Positions 44,684-55,400 of a stretch of 62,008 bases of DNA are shown here, piece after piece. The notes beneath the pieces were generated by a model, which worked only from the letters and a program-made list of their open reading frames with translations, did not search any database and was not told the DNA's origin. Position 1 is the stretch's first letter. Each line of letters begins with the position of its first letter. The stretch covers positions 1 to 62,008 of the forward strand of contig JAJRZD010000099.1 in the NCBI GenBank assembly GCA_024275415.1, written 5' to 3'. Both the position numbers and the translations under genes were made by a program. The DNA is from an archaeon (GTDB lineage Archaea > Asgardarchaeota > Thorarchaeia > Thorarchaeales > Thorarchaeaceae).

Positions 44684-44713
44684 GATTGGGGGACTCCCCA
44701 ATCCCCCTTTTTT
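44684..44713 (+). terminator. Terminator of the 41334-44676 operon
   Basis: GATTGGGG and CCCCAATC form an 8-bp stem with a short loop, followed by a C-tract and six T, seven bases after the last stop codon. Confidence 0.75.
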
Positions 44714-44742
44714 ATTTCATAGATTTTGGCGCAGTTCAAATT

Positions 44743-44752
44743 CTTTTAATAC
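44743..44752 (+). promoter_or_regulatory. TATA-like box of the GNAT fusion gene
   Basis: CTTTTAATAC ends 44 bases ahead of ATG 44797, supporting that ATG as start over the in-frame ATG at 44686, which lies in the terminator. Confidence 0.45.
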
Positions 44753-44796
44753 AATCATATATCAGCCATCTCGTCCTTTTTATCGGAGATCGAGCA

Positions 44797-47700
44797 ATGA
44801 CACGATATCATGTCACAGAAAAGGTTCGCGATCTTGAGTTGACCAAAGAGGATGCAAAAAAACTTGCCGAATGCTTCAATTCTTTCGATGACTCCGACCC
44901 ATGGCCTGGGGGATTCACTGGAGGGACACCTTATACCGCAGAGCGTGTTCTAAATGACCTGAAAAAGAGCAAGGATGTCAGGACACTCGTCGCAGTTGCA
45001 GATGACAAGATAGTAGGGCATTGCAATGTTGTAGCATCACTACTTGACACGGAGGCTGTATACGTCGGACTTCTGGGTGTTAATCCAGCCTACCAAGGAC
45101 GGGGCTACGGAAAGATGTTGCTTATTGAAGCAGCAGAAACCGCAGCACAGTTTGGCAAACGAAGAATTGACCTTCACACCTGGGGCGGGAACCTGAAGGC
45201 AGTGCCATTGTACAAGCGTGTTGGGTACAATTGGGTTCCAAACACTCAAGTCCTAATGGAATCCTATATCCCGGGCATCATAGGTTCCCCGATGTTCTCT
45301 GAGTTCTTCGATCGCTATGATTGGTATAGCTCCTTGAAAGTCAACGTCCGCCAAGCGATGGACGATATCGTAGAAGAGGGAGTTGGTATTTTCAAATATC
45401 ACTTTGAGGGAGAGAATGGCGACTCGTTAGATGTGACAGTTGACAGGGAGGCCAAAGGGATATGTGGATTCGACATGACCTTGGACTCCAAGAGAATATC
45501 TGTTTCAGTCCGACCATCGTGTCATATTGGCTACATAGGGACTGGAGAGGTTCCCTTCAGGATGAGCGTTTCCAACTGTACGTCCGAGGCATTATCATTC
45601 ACATACCAAGCCAAAGGTTTCAACGGCCTAGTCGTAAATGCCGAAGGTGACACATCGGGAACTATTGAAAGTAGTGGCACTGTTAACGTTACAGGCACCT
45701 ATCGAATTTTAGAAAAAGCCAATCCCTTGGACCGCGAACTGACACCTGATGACAAGGTTGCGACTCAAGCGGAATGGACGCTGAGCTTGGGAAAGCGAAC
45801 CATCCATCTTTACAGCGGTCTAATCCCTGTGGAACCTGTCACGTTAAACACATCACCGTCCTATCCGGCACTCACTCCAGATGAGAAGCGTACCATCGGG
45901 ATTAGTATGCGGAATAACACTGATTCTGTCTTGAAGGGAGAAATGGTGATTACACCTGCTGAGAATCCATCAGATGTCAGCCATACGTTTGAATTCAATC
46001 TAAAGCCGCACGAAATCACTGAATTTCCCATTGACTTTCATGCCCCATCCAACAACTCATCCACATCACTCAGAAGCACCATTTCTGTTTTCGTTGATGA
46101 AGGCGGCTCAAGGAAACAAGTGAAGAGAGATACTCTGACGATACCGATCATCGGGCCGACAGGAGCCATTGCCTACGAATCTCTAGACCGGTCATTGGTG
46201 TTGGAAAATGAACATGTCCGGTTCCTGCTAGGTAAGGAACCTCCCAACAATGTACGTCAGGTATGCAATAAGGATACAGGCTTCATCTCAAGAAGCTGGG
46301 CATCAATGCCTGAGCTGGGATATCCCTTTCCCCGAGGAGGTAGCGAGTGGGATCGTAAACGATTCGAGATAACCTCCAGTATGACCGACCAGTACGCCGA
46401 GTTCCGATTTAGCGCTGAGTCAGAGGAACGTCCCGGGCTGCTTCTGACAAATATCTATCGAGTCTATAGCGGACGCGAGGATCTAGAAGTAGTCACTGTG
46501 CTTGAGAACACAGGATCCGAAACCCTGACCAACTTGGGACTGAAGATTGCTGGTTGGATTCCCTTCACAGCCCGGAAACTCTACATTCCTATGGATCAGA
46601 GAGTCTATTGTCTTGACAGTATTGATTGGTCAGGTGGTCGCCAGCTTCCTACTGAACCCGAAAGATACACAGAGAACTGGGCAGTTGCAGAACTTCCACA
46701 AGATTATGGGATGCTTGGTTTCGTCTGGGCACAAGATGACATCAAGGATATCCGGATAATGCGTCTGCGGAGCATCCCCAAGGTGGAATACCAGATTCCC
46801 GATCTCGAACCGGGCATGAAGGTCAAGAGGATGTTGATTCACATAGTGCTGTCGCAAGGGACATGGAAACGCATCCGTGCGATGAGCGCTCGGTTATCGG
46901 GTAGGAGCGTGCCCTTGGACGCACAAATACCTGTTCTGCCTGACTTGGAGATTGGATTCACTCGACCCGGAAGCCACATTAAAGAGCCAATGAGCCCGTA
47001 TATGACAGTCGATAGAAGCAATCCGACCCGTCTTGATATTCGTGTCAAGGTACTCCACGAAGAACCGATTTCGTGTGACATCCGGATAAGGCTCCCAGAT
47101 GGATTGACAGCAGGCGGCAAGCGAGAGATCCTGATGCATACGGATAACCTCTGTATAAAGCATCCGTTCACACAGCAACTCACTGTCAAGGCGGATAAGA
47201 CTAACAGATGGTTGGCACACAATGGCGAGGTGTTTCTTACCTTCTCGAACCGGATAGAACGTCGTCCACTCGTAGCCATTGTCTACGATTCACAAGCCAA
47301 ACAATCACGCAGCATCAAAGAATTCTCTGACAAAAAGCTTCATATTCTTGTGAGCGGCCAGTACAAGATATCAACTTCTCCTGACTACTTGGCGAACCTT
47401 GTGCATTACGGCGAAAAAGGCCGTGAAAGCCTCTTCTATGACACTTTTCCCGAAGCAAAGCCGTTCATCTGGGATGACAAACATCATAGCGGGTTTCGTC
47501 CACGGATGATAGGGGACATGATATGGGACTGGCAGACGACTCTTCCGTTAGAAACGTGGGATATCTGTGATATCGACAATGGGCCGTGGCATGGCTTCGA
47601 GCTGACCTCCACGTTCAGCCGAACCCCAGGTCTCAAAGGTGTGCGATTCAAAGTGTCCTACTTGCTCCTGCAAGGAACCCCCCTTGTTCATACGCGCCTC

Positions 47701-48102
47701 GAGGCCGAAAACAGGAGTGGGATGTGGAAGAGTTTCTCTATCGGGTTTGATGGAGTGCCCTATGTCGGCAAGTCGTTCCAGTCATATTTCCATGGAGTGG
47801 TCAATCATCAGCAGATTCGGTATGAACCAACGGAAAACGAGGTTTCCTTCTCCGTCGATGCTGGTGAGTCCTGGGGTGCTTTTCAGGATCCAAAGAGTGA
47901 GGCGGTTCTTGGAATTGTGTCCACCTGTAGGACAGGCCCGAACCTTGTGTATGAGAACAGTGGGTCTGCCGGACAATCGGTCTGTTTCTCGCAAAAGAAA
48001 CACCTTGCCAATGGTGATAGGACGAGCATCTCAGGGTATATCATAGCAACAATGAATGTGGCGGATGTGGTAGCACTCAAACGGCTCCCAGTCGAGATTT
48101 GA
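44797..48102 (+). CDS. GNAT acetyltransferase fused to a large beta-rich region
   Basis: The protein has 1101 residues from ATG 44797. Residues 1-170 are a GNAT domain: TLVAVADDKIVGHCNV, then VNPAYQGRGYGKMLL, the acetyl-CoA loop (Q/RxxGxG/A), and PLYKRVGYNWV. The remaining 930 residues are beta-rich. Around 385-480 lies an Ig-like or NEW3-like domain (ALTPDEKRTIGISMRNNTDS), and later parts recall the super-sandwich of glycoside hydrolases (GYPFPRGGSEWDR). No signal peptide is seen, so it is probably cytosolic. I know of no standard family with this pairing. It converges on the TPR gene. Confidence 0.65.
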   Translation: MTRYHVTEKVRDLELTKEDAKKLAECFNSFDDSDPWPGGFTGGTPYTAERVLNDLKKSKDVRTLVAVADDKIVGHCNVVASLLDTEAVYVGLLGVNPAYQGRGYGKMLLIEAAETAAQFGKRRIDLHTWGGNLKAVPLYKRVGYNWVPNTQVLMESYIPGIIGSPMFSEFFDRYDWYSSLKVNVRQAMDDIVEEGVGIFKYHFEGENGDSLDVTVDREAKGICGFDMTLDSKRISVSVRPSCHIGYIGTGEVPFRMSVSNCTSEALSFTYQAKGFNGLVVNAEGDTSGTIESSGTVNVTGTYRILEKANPLDRELTPDDKVATQAEWTLSLGKRTIHLYSGLIPVEPVTLNTSPSYPALTPDEKRTIGISMRNNTDSVLKGEMVITPAENPSDVSHTFEFNLKPHEITEFPIDFHAPSNNSSTSLRSTISVFVDEGGSRKQVKRDTLTIPIIGPTGAIAYESLDRSLVLENEHVRFLLGKEPPNNVRQVCNKDTGFISRSWASMPELGYPFPRGGSEWDRKRFEITSSMTDQYAEFRFSAESEERPGLLLTNIYRVYSGREDLEVVTVLENTGSETLTNLGLKIAGWIPFTARKLYIPMDQRVYCLDSIDWSGGRQLPTEPERYTENWAVAELPQDYGMLGFVWAQDDIKDIRIMRLRSIPKVEYQIPDLEPGMKVKRMLIHIVLSQGTWKRIRAMSARLSGRSVPLDAQIPVLPDLEIGFTRPGSHIKEPMSPYMTVDRSNPTRLDIRVKVLHEEPISCDIRIRLPDGLTAGGKREILMHTDNLCIKHPFTQQLTVKADKTNRWLAHNGEVFLTFSNRIERRPLVAIVYDSQAKQSRSIKEFSDKKLHILVSGQYKISTSPDYLANLVHYGEKGRESLFYDTFPEAKPFIWDDKHHSGFRPRMIGDMIWDWQTTLPLETWDICDIDNGPWHGFELTSTFSRTPGLKGVRFKVSYLLLQGTPLVHTRLEAENRSGMWKSFSIGFDGVPYVGKSFQSYFHGVVNHQQIRYEPTENEVSFSVDAGESWGAFQDPKSEAVLGIVSTCRTGPNLVYENSGSAGQSVCFSQKKHLANGDRTSISGYIIATMNVADVVALKRLPVEI

Positions 48103-48107
48103 CGTCC

Positions 48108-49436
48108 TCAGAGGCGTTTAGCTCTAGCGGCAGATTCTGCCGCTTTCAAGTCATCTCCCATCTCCCGATAGAGTTCCGACGCCACTTGCCATGTCCGTTT
48201 GGCTTCAGAAAGTTTCTGTTGTTTTTCCAATATCATTGCACGAAAATAGAGGTGATTTGGGTTGTCAGGCTCGCTAGAGAATGCCATATCAAAATCTGCG
48301 AGTGCCTCATCCAGGCGTTCCTGTGAGTAATAGACTAGCCCTCTCTGATGGGCTACCTCGGCGTTAGTAGGATCGAGTGCAAGCGCAGTATTGAAATACT
48401 CCATTGCGATAGCGTGCTCCTTGAGAATCAGGGATATCTGTCCACTCCTGACCCATGCGTCTACTCGTTCTGGATCCGCATGCAATGCCTTCTCGTAGGC
48501 ATTTAGAGCGAGGTCATACGACCTCATCTGGCGATGAGTATCACCTTTCTTGATCCATAGTGCTGGGTCATCAAACTTTATGCTGACTGCCTTGTCATAG
48601 TAATACACAGCTCGATCGTATTCTTTCTTCAGCACATGGATGTCTCCCAGCGATGCAAGGGCATAAGGGTGCTCCGAGTCAAGTTTCAGGGCGTCATTCA
48701 GGATGCTGGCTGCCTTATCCAGCTCGCCCTGTTCGATATGTATCCTTGCCATCTCTTGGAATAGGGTCACAGTAGGTTCGCCAACAGACCGTGCCTTGCT
48801 CATCCACTGCAGCGCTCCCTGAAGGTTTCCCTTCTTCTTGAAGTACAGGCCAATGCCAAGGTACCCCCTGCAATTTTTCGGATTGACTCTTATGGCATGC
48901 TCAAAATCATCCTTGCCTGCTTCAAACTGTCCCTGTTCTAACTCAGCCAGCCCTTTGAATGTGAGTGCCCGCGAATTATCTGGGTCGATGCTGAGGGCGT
49001 TATTAAGACACTTGATTGCATCAGTGTATTGTTTTGCAATGTAATATGTGATTCCCATCTGAATCCACACATTTGCTCTATCAGGATCCATGTCCAAGCT
49101 CTGTCCATATAATAGAATAGCCTGTCCCAACGATCCTTCTTTCAGATGCAAGTTCCCCATTTTATAGAGCAACTCTGGAAGGCGTGCATCCCCTTTCAGA
49201 GCGTCCTTAGTGGCTTGCATCTCCTCTTCAAGATCTTTCAATATCCTACGCTCTCGGGTCTGAACTACAACGGGTCTGACCATCTCAGGCTCGATAACAT
49301 CCTCTACCCCAAGGCTACCCAGATGGGTGCTTAGCATATGTATGAGTGTTTCAGATTCCATGGGATTGCTCCCCATCCACCAGTGCTCTAATATGCGGAT
49401 GCTTTTACTAGATTCTCTCCCATTAAATCTTTTCAT
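48108..49436 (-). CDS. TPR protein with about eight repeats
   Basis: The protein has 442 residues. TPR units run from about residue 90 to 420 (for example GQAILLYGQSLDMDPDRANV, AKQYTDAIKCLNNALSIDPD, KKEYDRAVYYYDKAVSIKFD). It is a scaffold for protein contacts; no catalytic part. A start at ATG 49361 (MESETLIHMLSTHLG) is possible. It lies 13 bases downstream of the giant surface protein gene and may be its last operon partner. Confidence 0.75.
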   Translation of the reverse strand: MKRFNGRESSKSIRILEHWWMGSNPMESETLIHMLSTHLGSLGVEDVIEPEMVRPVVVQTRERRILKDLEEEMQATKDALKGDARLPELLYKMGNLHLKEGSLGQAILLYGQSLDMDPDRANVWIQMGITYYIAKQYTDAIKCLNNALSIDPDNSRALTFKGLAELEQGQFEAGKDDFEHAIRVNPKNCRGYLGIGLYFKKKGNLQGALQWMSKARSVGEPTVTLFQEMARIHIEQGELDKAASILNDALKLDSEHPYALASLGDIHVLKKEYDRAVYYYDKAVSIKFDDPALWIKKGDTHRQMRSYDLALNAYEKALHADPERVDAWVRSGQISLILKEHAIAMEYFNTALALDPTNAEVAHQRGLVYYSQERLDEALADFDMAFSSEPDNPNHLYFRAMILEKQQKLSEAKRTWQVASELYREMGDDLKAAESAARAKRL

Positions 49437-49449
49437 GTGCAGGGCTGAC

Positions 49450-52400
49450 TCATGCTACGATACTTACTGGTTTGAGGTTGACCACTCGATGTTCGCCTTC
49501 CGTGGTATCGTATTCAAGCATCCCTACAAGCTCGCCCTTTGCACCGGGTTGGAGCTCGAATTCGACTTCCACCACAGAGAAGCCATCAGGCTCGATGGTT
49601 CCCACTGTCTTACTTTTGATAGCGTCGGTCAGGTCTGGGATACCAAGAATCACCATGACGTTGGACATGGTCATAGTCGACCCATTCCGGATGACCACAC
49701 CAAAGACTACCTTCCCTTCACGGATCTTGTATTCGACAGCGATGTCCATCCCCGGCTCAAGCCCTTCACTTGCAGGCTCCGCTCTCGTCACAAACACTTC
49801 ACCTCTCCGTTTCTCGCGAATTCGTTTCCCTCCTATTGCTATCACGGCTCCAAGGACGACTATTCCAAACACCTGAAATCCCCAATGGATATTCGGCCCG
49901 AGTGTATCATCAGGGTCTAGTATGAAATCCCCATCGGAGTCTGCGTTGTTCGGATCCGTGCCGAAGACGGTTTCCTCATAATCGCTCCACCCGTCGCCAT
50001 CACTGTCCGGATTGGTCAGGTTCGTATGGTATACAAAGTACTCCATCGTGTCGTTCAGCAAGTCATTGTCCGAGTCGATGTTGTCTGGAAGACTGCCCAA
50101 AATCATAATTTCCTCGTAATCGCCAATCCTGTCGTCGTCGCTATCACTGTCAATTGGTGAGGAGTTGTAAAGCATCACCTCATCATAATCAGAGATAGAA
50201 TCAAAGTCGCTATCCTCTGACAAAGGATTCGAGCCAATAACAATGACCTCCTGATAGTCATCCAGCATATCATGGTCACTATCTGGGTCGGTAGCGTTGG
50301 TATTGAACACACCAATCTCCTGCGAATCACTCAGTAAATCCCCGTCTGTGTCATTGAGCAATGGATTAGTGCCATATGTCCAGTATTCCAGCCCGTCCTT
50401 GAGCAAGTCAGAGTCTGAGTCTGGATTTAGAGGATTGGTGCCTATCTGGATCTCTAATCCGTCAATGAGATCGTCGTTGTCTGTGTCCTCGTCGTCCGGC
50501 CTAGTGCCGTAGACGCGCAGTTCTTCAAGGTTGCCCAGCATGTCATTGTCGCTGTCATATTCGGAATCGAGGATGCCAGAATAGGTCATATTAGTAGTCG
50601 GATCGGTGAAGGTCAAGAATACCTCCTCCCAATCGCTCAGCAAGTCTGCGTCAGTATCGTTCAGGAGTGGGTCACTGCCCCAGTCGTTAATCTCTACATC
50701 ATCGGTCAACATGTCACCATCCGAATCTTGGTTCAAGGGGTCTGTACCATAGTCCTCGACTTCTTCTCGGTCAGTGAGTGTGTCACCATCGCTATCCTCC
50801 GACTGTGGGTCTGTATTATAGATGTGTACTTCCTCATGATTCGTGAGGCCGTCCCCATCCTCGTCATCGTTATAGTCTGAAATTCCGTTGTCATTGCTGT
50901 CTTTGTTACGAGGGTCAGTACCTGTCAGGACGCATTCTTCGTAATTGGTCAGCAGGTCTCTATCCTCGTCATCGTCGCCATCATTTATTGAATCCCCATC
51001 AGAATCCGCCACTCTTGGGTCAGTCTTGGTCTTGGTGATCTCATCGAGGTTGCTCAAACCATCACCATCAATGTCCCATTCGGCATCTGAGATATCATTC
51101 CCTTGGGTGCTATAGGCGAGAGGGTCGGTCAGGGTCTGGTTCACTTCCTGATAGTCTGTAAGTGAATCACCATCACTGTCCTCATCGCGAGGGTTCGTCC
51201 CGAGAGCAACCTCCTGGGCATCAAGTAAGAGGTCTCCATCGGTATCCGCTTCCAATGGGTCTGTGTTGTATATGTTCAACTCTGAGCCGTCACTCAGCGT
51301 ATCGGAATCACTATCCCATTGTAGCGGGTCTGTGTTGAACACATTGATTTCGTCATAATCTGACAATGAATCATCGTCTGTATCTGTGTCATTCAGCAGA
51401 GTAAAGTAGGTACGCGCTTCCTCACCGTCCTCTAACAGGTCTCCATCGGTGTCTCGGTTATTCGGGTCGCTCGAATAATAGAACAGTTCATCCCAATCAT
51501 TAAGCCCATCACCGTCCGTATCAGCAAGAGTCGGATTGGTAGGCTCACTCAGAACGAAGAGCTCGTAATAATCAGACAGGCGATCCCCGTCAGTATCAAT
51601 GAGTGTGCAGTTGGTTTCGTAGACATAGATCTCATCAAAGTTCGTGATACCATCACCATCCTCATCATCAAGGTTATCGGGTATTGTGTCACCATCACTA
51701 TCTGCAGAGTTCGGGTCGGTATGGCTGTTCCATATCTCGTCATTATCCGCTATGGAATCGTTGTCACTATCTTCATCAAGTGGGTCTGTCCCGTACACAT
51801 TCACCTCGTCGCCGTCAGAGAGTGAATCAAAGTCACTATCAGCGTTCTCAGGATCAGTACCATTGTCGAGTTCCTCCTTGTCATTCAGTCCGTCCCCGTC
51901 TTGGTCTGCCTGTGTTGGGTCTGTCCCATAAACCTGCCATTCGTCCCAATCACTCAATGAGTCCCCATCAGTGTCATTATTATTTGGGTCAGTGCCTAGC
52001 TCCAACTCTTTCTTGTCGTTTATGTTGTCAAGGTCGCTGTCTGGCATGTTGGGATCCGTGCCGTAGTCGTTGATTTCATCCGCGTCCGAGAGCTGGTCTC
52101 CATCGGTGTCCCAGAGTGTGGGTGAAGTTTCGTAGACATAAATTTCATCATAGTCATTTAGTGAATCAGCATCCGAATCCACCTCGGTGGGATCCGTATT
52201 CCATATCATGACTTCATCATAATCTGAAATACCATCATCGTCTGTGTCCATGTCTGTGGGTGACGACCCTGCTGTGTTCACCTCATACCCATCTGTCAGC
52301 ATATCTCCATCTGTGTCTGGATTAGTGGCGTTCGTGTGGTACCCGAACACTTCGAGTCCATTCGAGAGACCGTCCGCATCAAAATCCTCGTCATAATCGC

Positions 52401-55400
52401 TTGTGCCGTCATTGTCCGAATCTGTATCATTAGCCAATGTGCCGAGGTCGAGCACTTCGAATCCATCATACAATTGGTCTCCATCCGAGTCTTTCTTCAG
52501 TGGGTCGCTGAAGTAGATGAAAATCTCCTCATGGTCAGTCAGTCTATCGTCGTCTGTATCCGCCAAGTTCGGGTCTGTGCCATAGGTCAGCACTTCAGCC
52601 CCATCATAGATAAGATCGTCATCCGAATCAGCATCGCCCGGAGAGGTATTATAGGTGTCAATCTCCTGTCCATTTGTCAGTCCATCGTAGTCCGAATCGA
52701 GGTCGTAGTCCGATGTGCCATTGAGGTATGTACTCCACTCAGTTGGGTTTGTGAGGGTCACATTGTTTTCAATGTAGTCATCCAGTTTATCGCCGTCTGT
52801 GTCGTTGAGGAGCGGCGAGCTGCCTATGTCGTAATACTCCTGTCCGTCTAAAAGAAGGTCTCCGTCCGTGTCATTGTTCAGTCCGTCAGACCCGATTGTC
52901 CACTCGATGCCATCGTCAAGCCCATCCGCATCACTGTCATTGTTATTGGGGTCAGTTTCATACTGGTCAACGACGCCATCGAGATCGATGTCCTCTCCAG
53001 ACTCTCCGGCATCCCACTGTCCGTTCCCATTTGCGTCATAGAACCCGTCGTACAGGGAATCACCATCCGTATCAGGATTCGTCGCATTGAGCCCGACCTG
53101 TACCTCAAGCCCATCACGTAGCATATCCGAATCGGTGTCCGGGTTCGTAGCGTTAGTACCATAGGTTCTGATTTCCTCGAGATTGGTCAGCCCATCGTTG
53201 TCATTGTCGTCATCCCCATCTAGGATCGTATCATCATCTGAATCAGGGTCGTTTGGATCCGTGCCGACGATGTTCACTTCTTCGGAATCTGAAAGCAGGT
53301 CGTCATCCGAATCGGAATCTAACGGGTCTGTGGACGCATTTAGTTCCTCTAGATTATTGAGTCCATCGCCATCTGGATCCTCCTGCCAATCGAGGTCTCC
53401 ATTATCGTTCGTATCGTTATATATCGGGTCTGTGCCGGTCTTTAGCACCTCGAACCAGTTAGGCAACAAATCGCCGTCTTCATCATCAAAGTAGTCGCTC
53501 GTACCATCATTGTCCGTGTCTGTGTCATTAGCAAGAGTGTACGTGACATACAGCTCCACGCCATTGGTTAAGCCATCCCCATCAAGGTCTTCATCATAAT
53601 CCGAGATGGAATTGTCATTGCTATCGGCATCGTTAGGGTCTGTGCCTAAGATATAATACTCATCTCCATCCTTCACGCCGTCATCATCAGTATCAGGGTC
53701 TCGTGGTAGGGTGTTCGTAACAGTGAGCTCTATGATGTTCGGCAGATTGTCGAGATCCGAGTCCTCTTGATCGTCAGTAATAGAATCACCATCCGAATCG
53801 GTGTTGATAGGTGAAGTCTTTGTCAGATATATCTCGTGCCCATTAGAAATTGTGTCGCCATCATAATCGTAGTCATAATCGCTCAGGCTCGCATTGAAGA
53901 AGTTCGGGTTCTTCGCAACAGAGGCGTTCCAATACTCTATCTCGTGCTGGTCGTAGATATTGTCGCCATCTGTGTCGATGTTCGTTGCATTCGTACCGTA
54001 AGTATTGATTTCCAGTCCGTCTGATAATGTATCACCATCGGTGTCTGAAAGAGTAGCATTCGTATTGTACACGTTAATCTCGTCGGCATCTGAAACGCCG
54101 TCTAGGTCAGTATCTACCGAATTCGGGTCTGTGCCATATATATGAACTTCAGCCCCATCAGTTAGCGTGTCTCCGTCAGTGTCTGGATTAGTGGCGTTTG
54201 TGTTGTATGTGATGACCTCATCGTAGTCATTTAGCGTATCGTTATCTGTATCGGCGTTTGTAGCATTCGTCCCGTATTGCGTGTACTCGTCGTAATCAGA
54301 AAGTCCATCATCGTCCGAGTCTGATTTTAGCGGGTCTGAGTGGACGATTGTGACCTCTTCCCAGTCTGTGAGTTGATCATCGTCTGTGTCTGGGTCTGTC
54401 GGCGAAGTCTTCCATGTCTTGACTTCCTCACCATCAAGCAGCTGGTCATCATCACTATCGGGGTCGTGGACATCGGAGCCAACTTGGATTTCCTTCCAGT
54501 TTGCAAGACCATCGAGGTCTTCGTCGTCGTAATAATCACTTGTGCCGTCATTATCACTGTCCACGTCGTTCGGGTCTGTGAGTGTGATGCGCACCTCTTG
54601 GATATTGGTGAGTCCGTCACCGTCATTGTCGTCCTGTGCATCGTCCACACCATTGTTGTTCGAATCAGAGTCGAGCGGGTCTGTGAGTGTAATATTGTTC
54701 TCTTCGTAATCTGTCAGAGCATCGGCATCCGAGGACTGTGCATTCGGGTCAGTCCCTAGGAACACCTCTTGCCAATCTGTCAATTTATCATCGTCGCTAT
54801 CTGGGTCATTCGGGTCAGTCCCGTGAGTCACGACCTCTGCAAAGTCGGACAGCTTGTCGCCATCAGAATCAGGCGACAGTGGGTCAGTCCCGTAGGTGAG
54901 CACTTCTTCGCCATCAGTGAGACCATCATTGTCAGTGTCGGGATCATTATACAGTGTGCCTTCGATGTTGTTCTCGCGTGCGTCAGCGAGTCCATCACCG
55001 TCATAGTCCCGACCATACGCTGCTACAGCACCGAGATTTCCTGCACCGACGAATTCGTTTGTTCCGCTAGCATCAATGTCACCGATATCAAGAAGTCCGT
55101 TGTAGGATGTGATGGTCGTCTCTGATACAAGGTATCCTGTAGCGTTGTAGAGAGTGATCGGGCCTGTGGTTTCAGCGACAAGTAGGTCAAGGGCGCTCGA
55201 GCCCGAAACATTAGCGACTCGGATGTTTGAGATGCTATCAGTCAGGGTCTTGTTCCAAAGTAATCCACCAGTCTGGTTGTATACCCTGATCTCCGCTCCT
55301 GCTGTTCCTAATATGATTTCGTTCCCAGTATCCGCCAAGAAGTCCGCCACATCTAATGCTGATACTGCATCCACCACGGAGAGAGTGCGAATCGTAGTTC

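Noticed and set aside
49327..49920. Plus-strand 197-codon ORF over the end of the giant gene and the TPR gene start.
   Set aside because: It spans two well-supported reverse-strand genes and has no recognisable domain.
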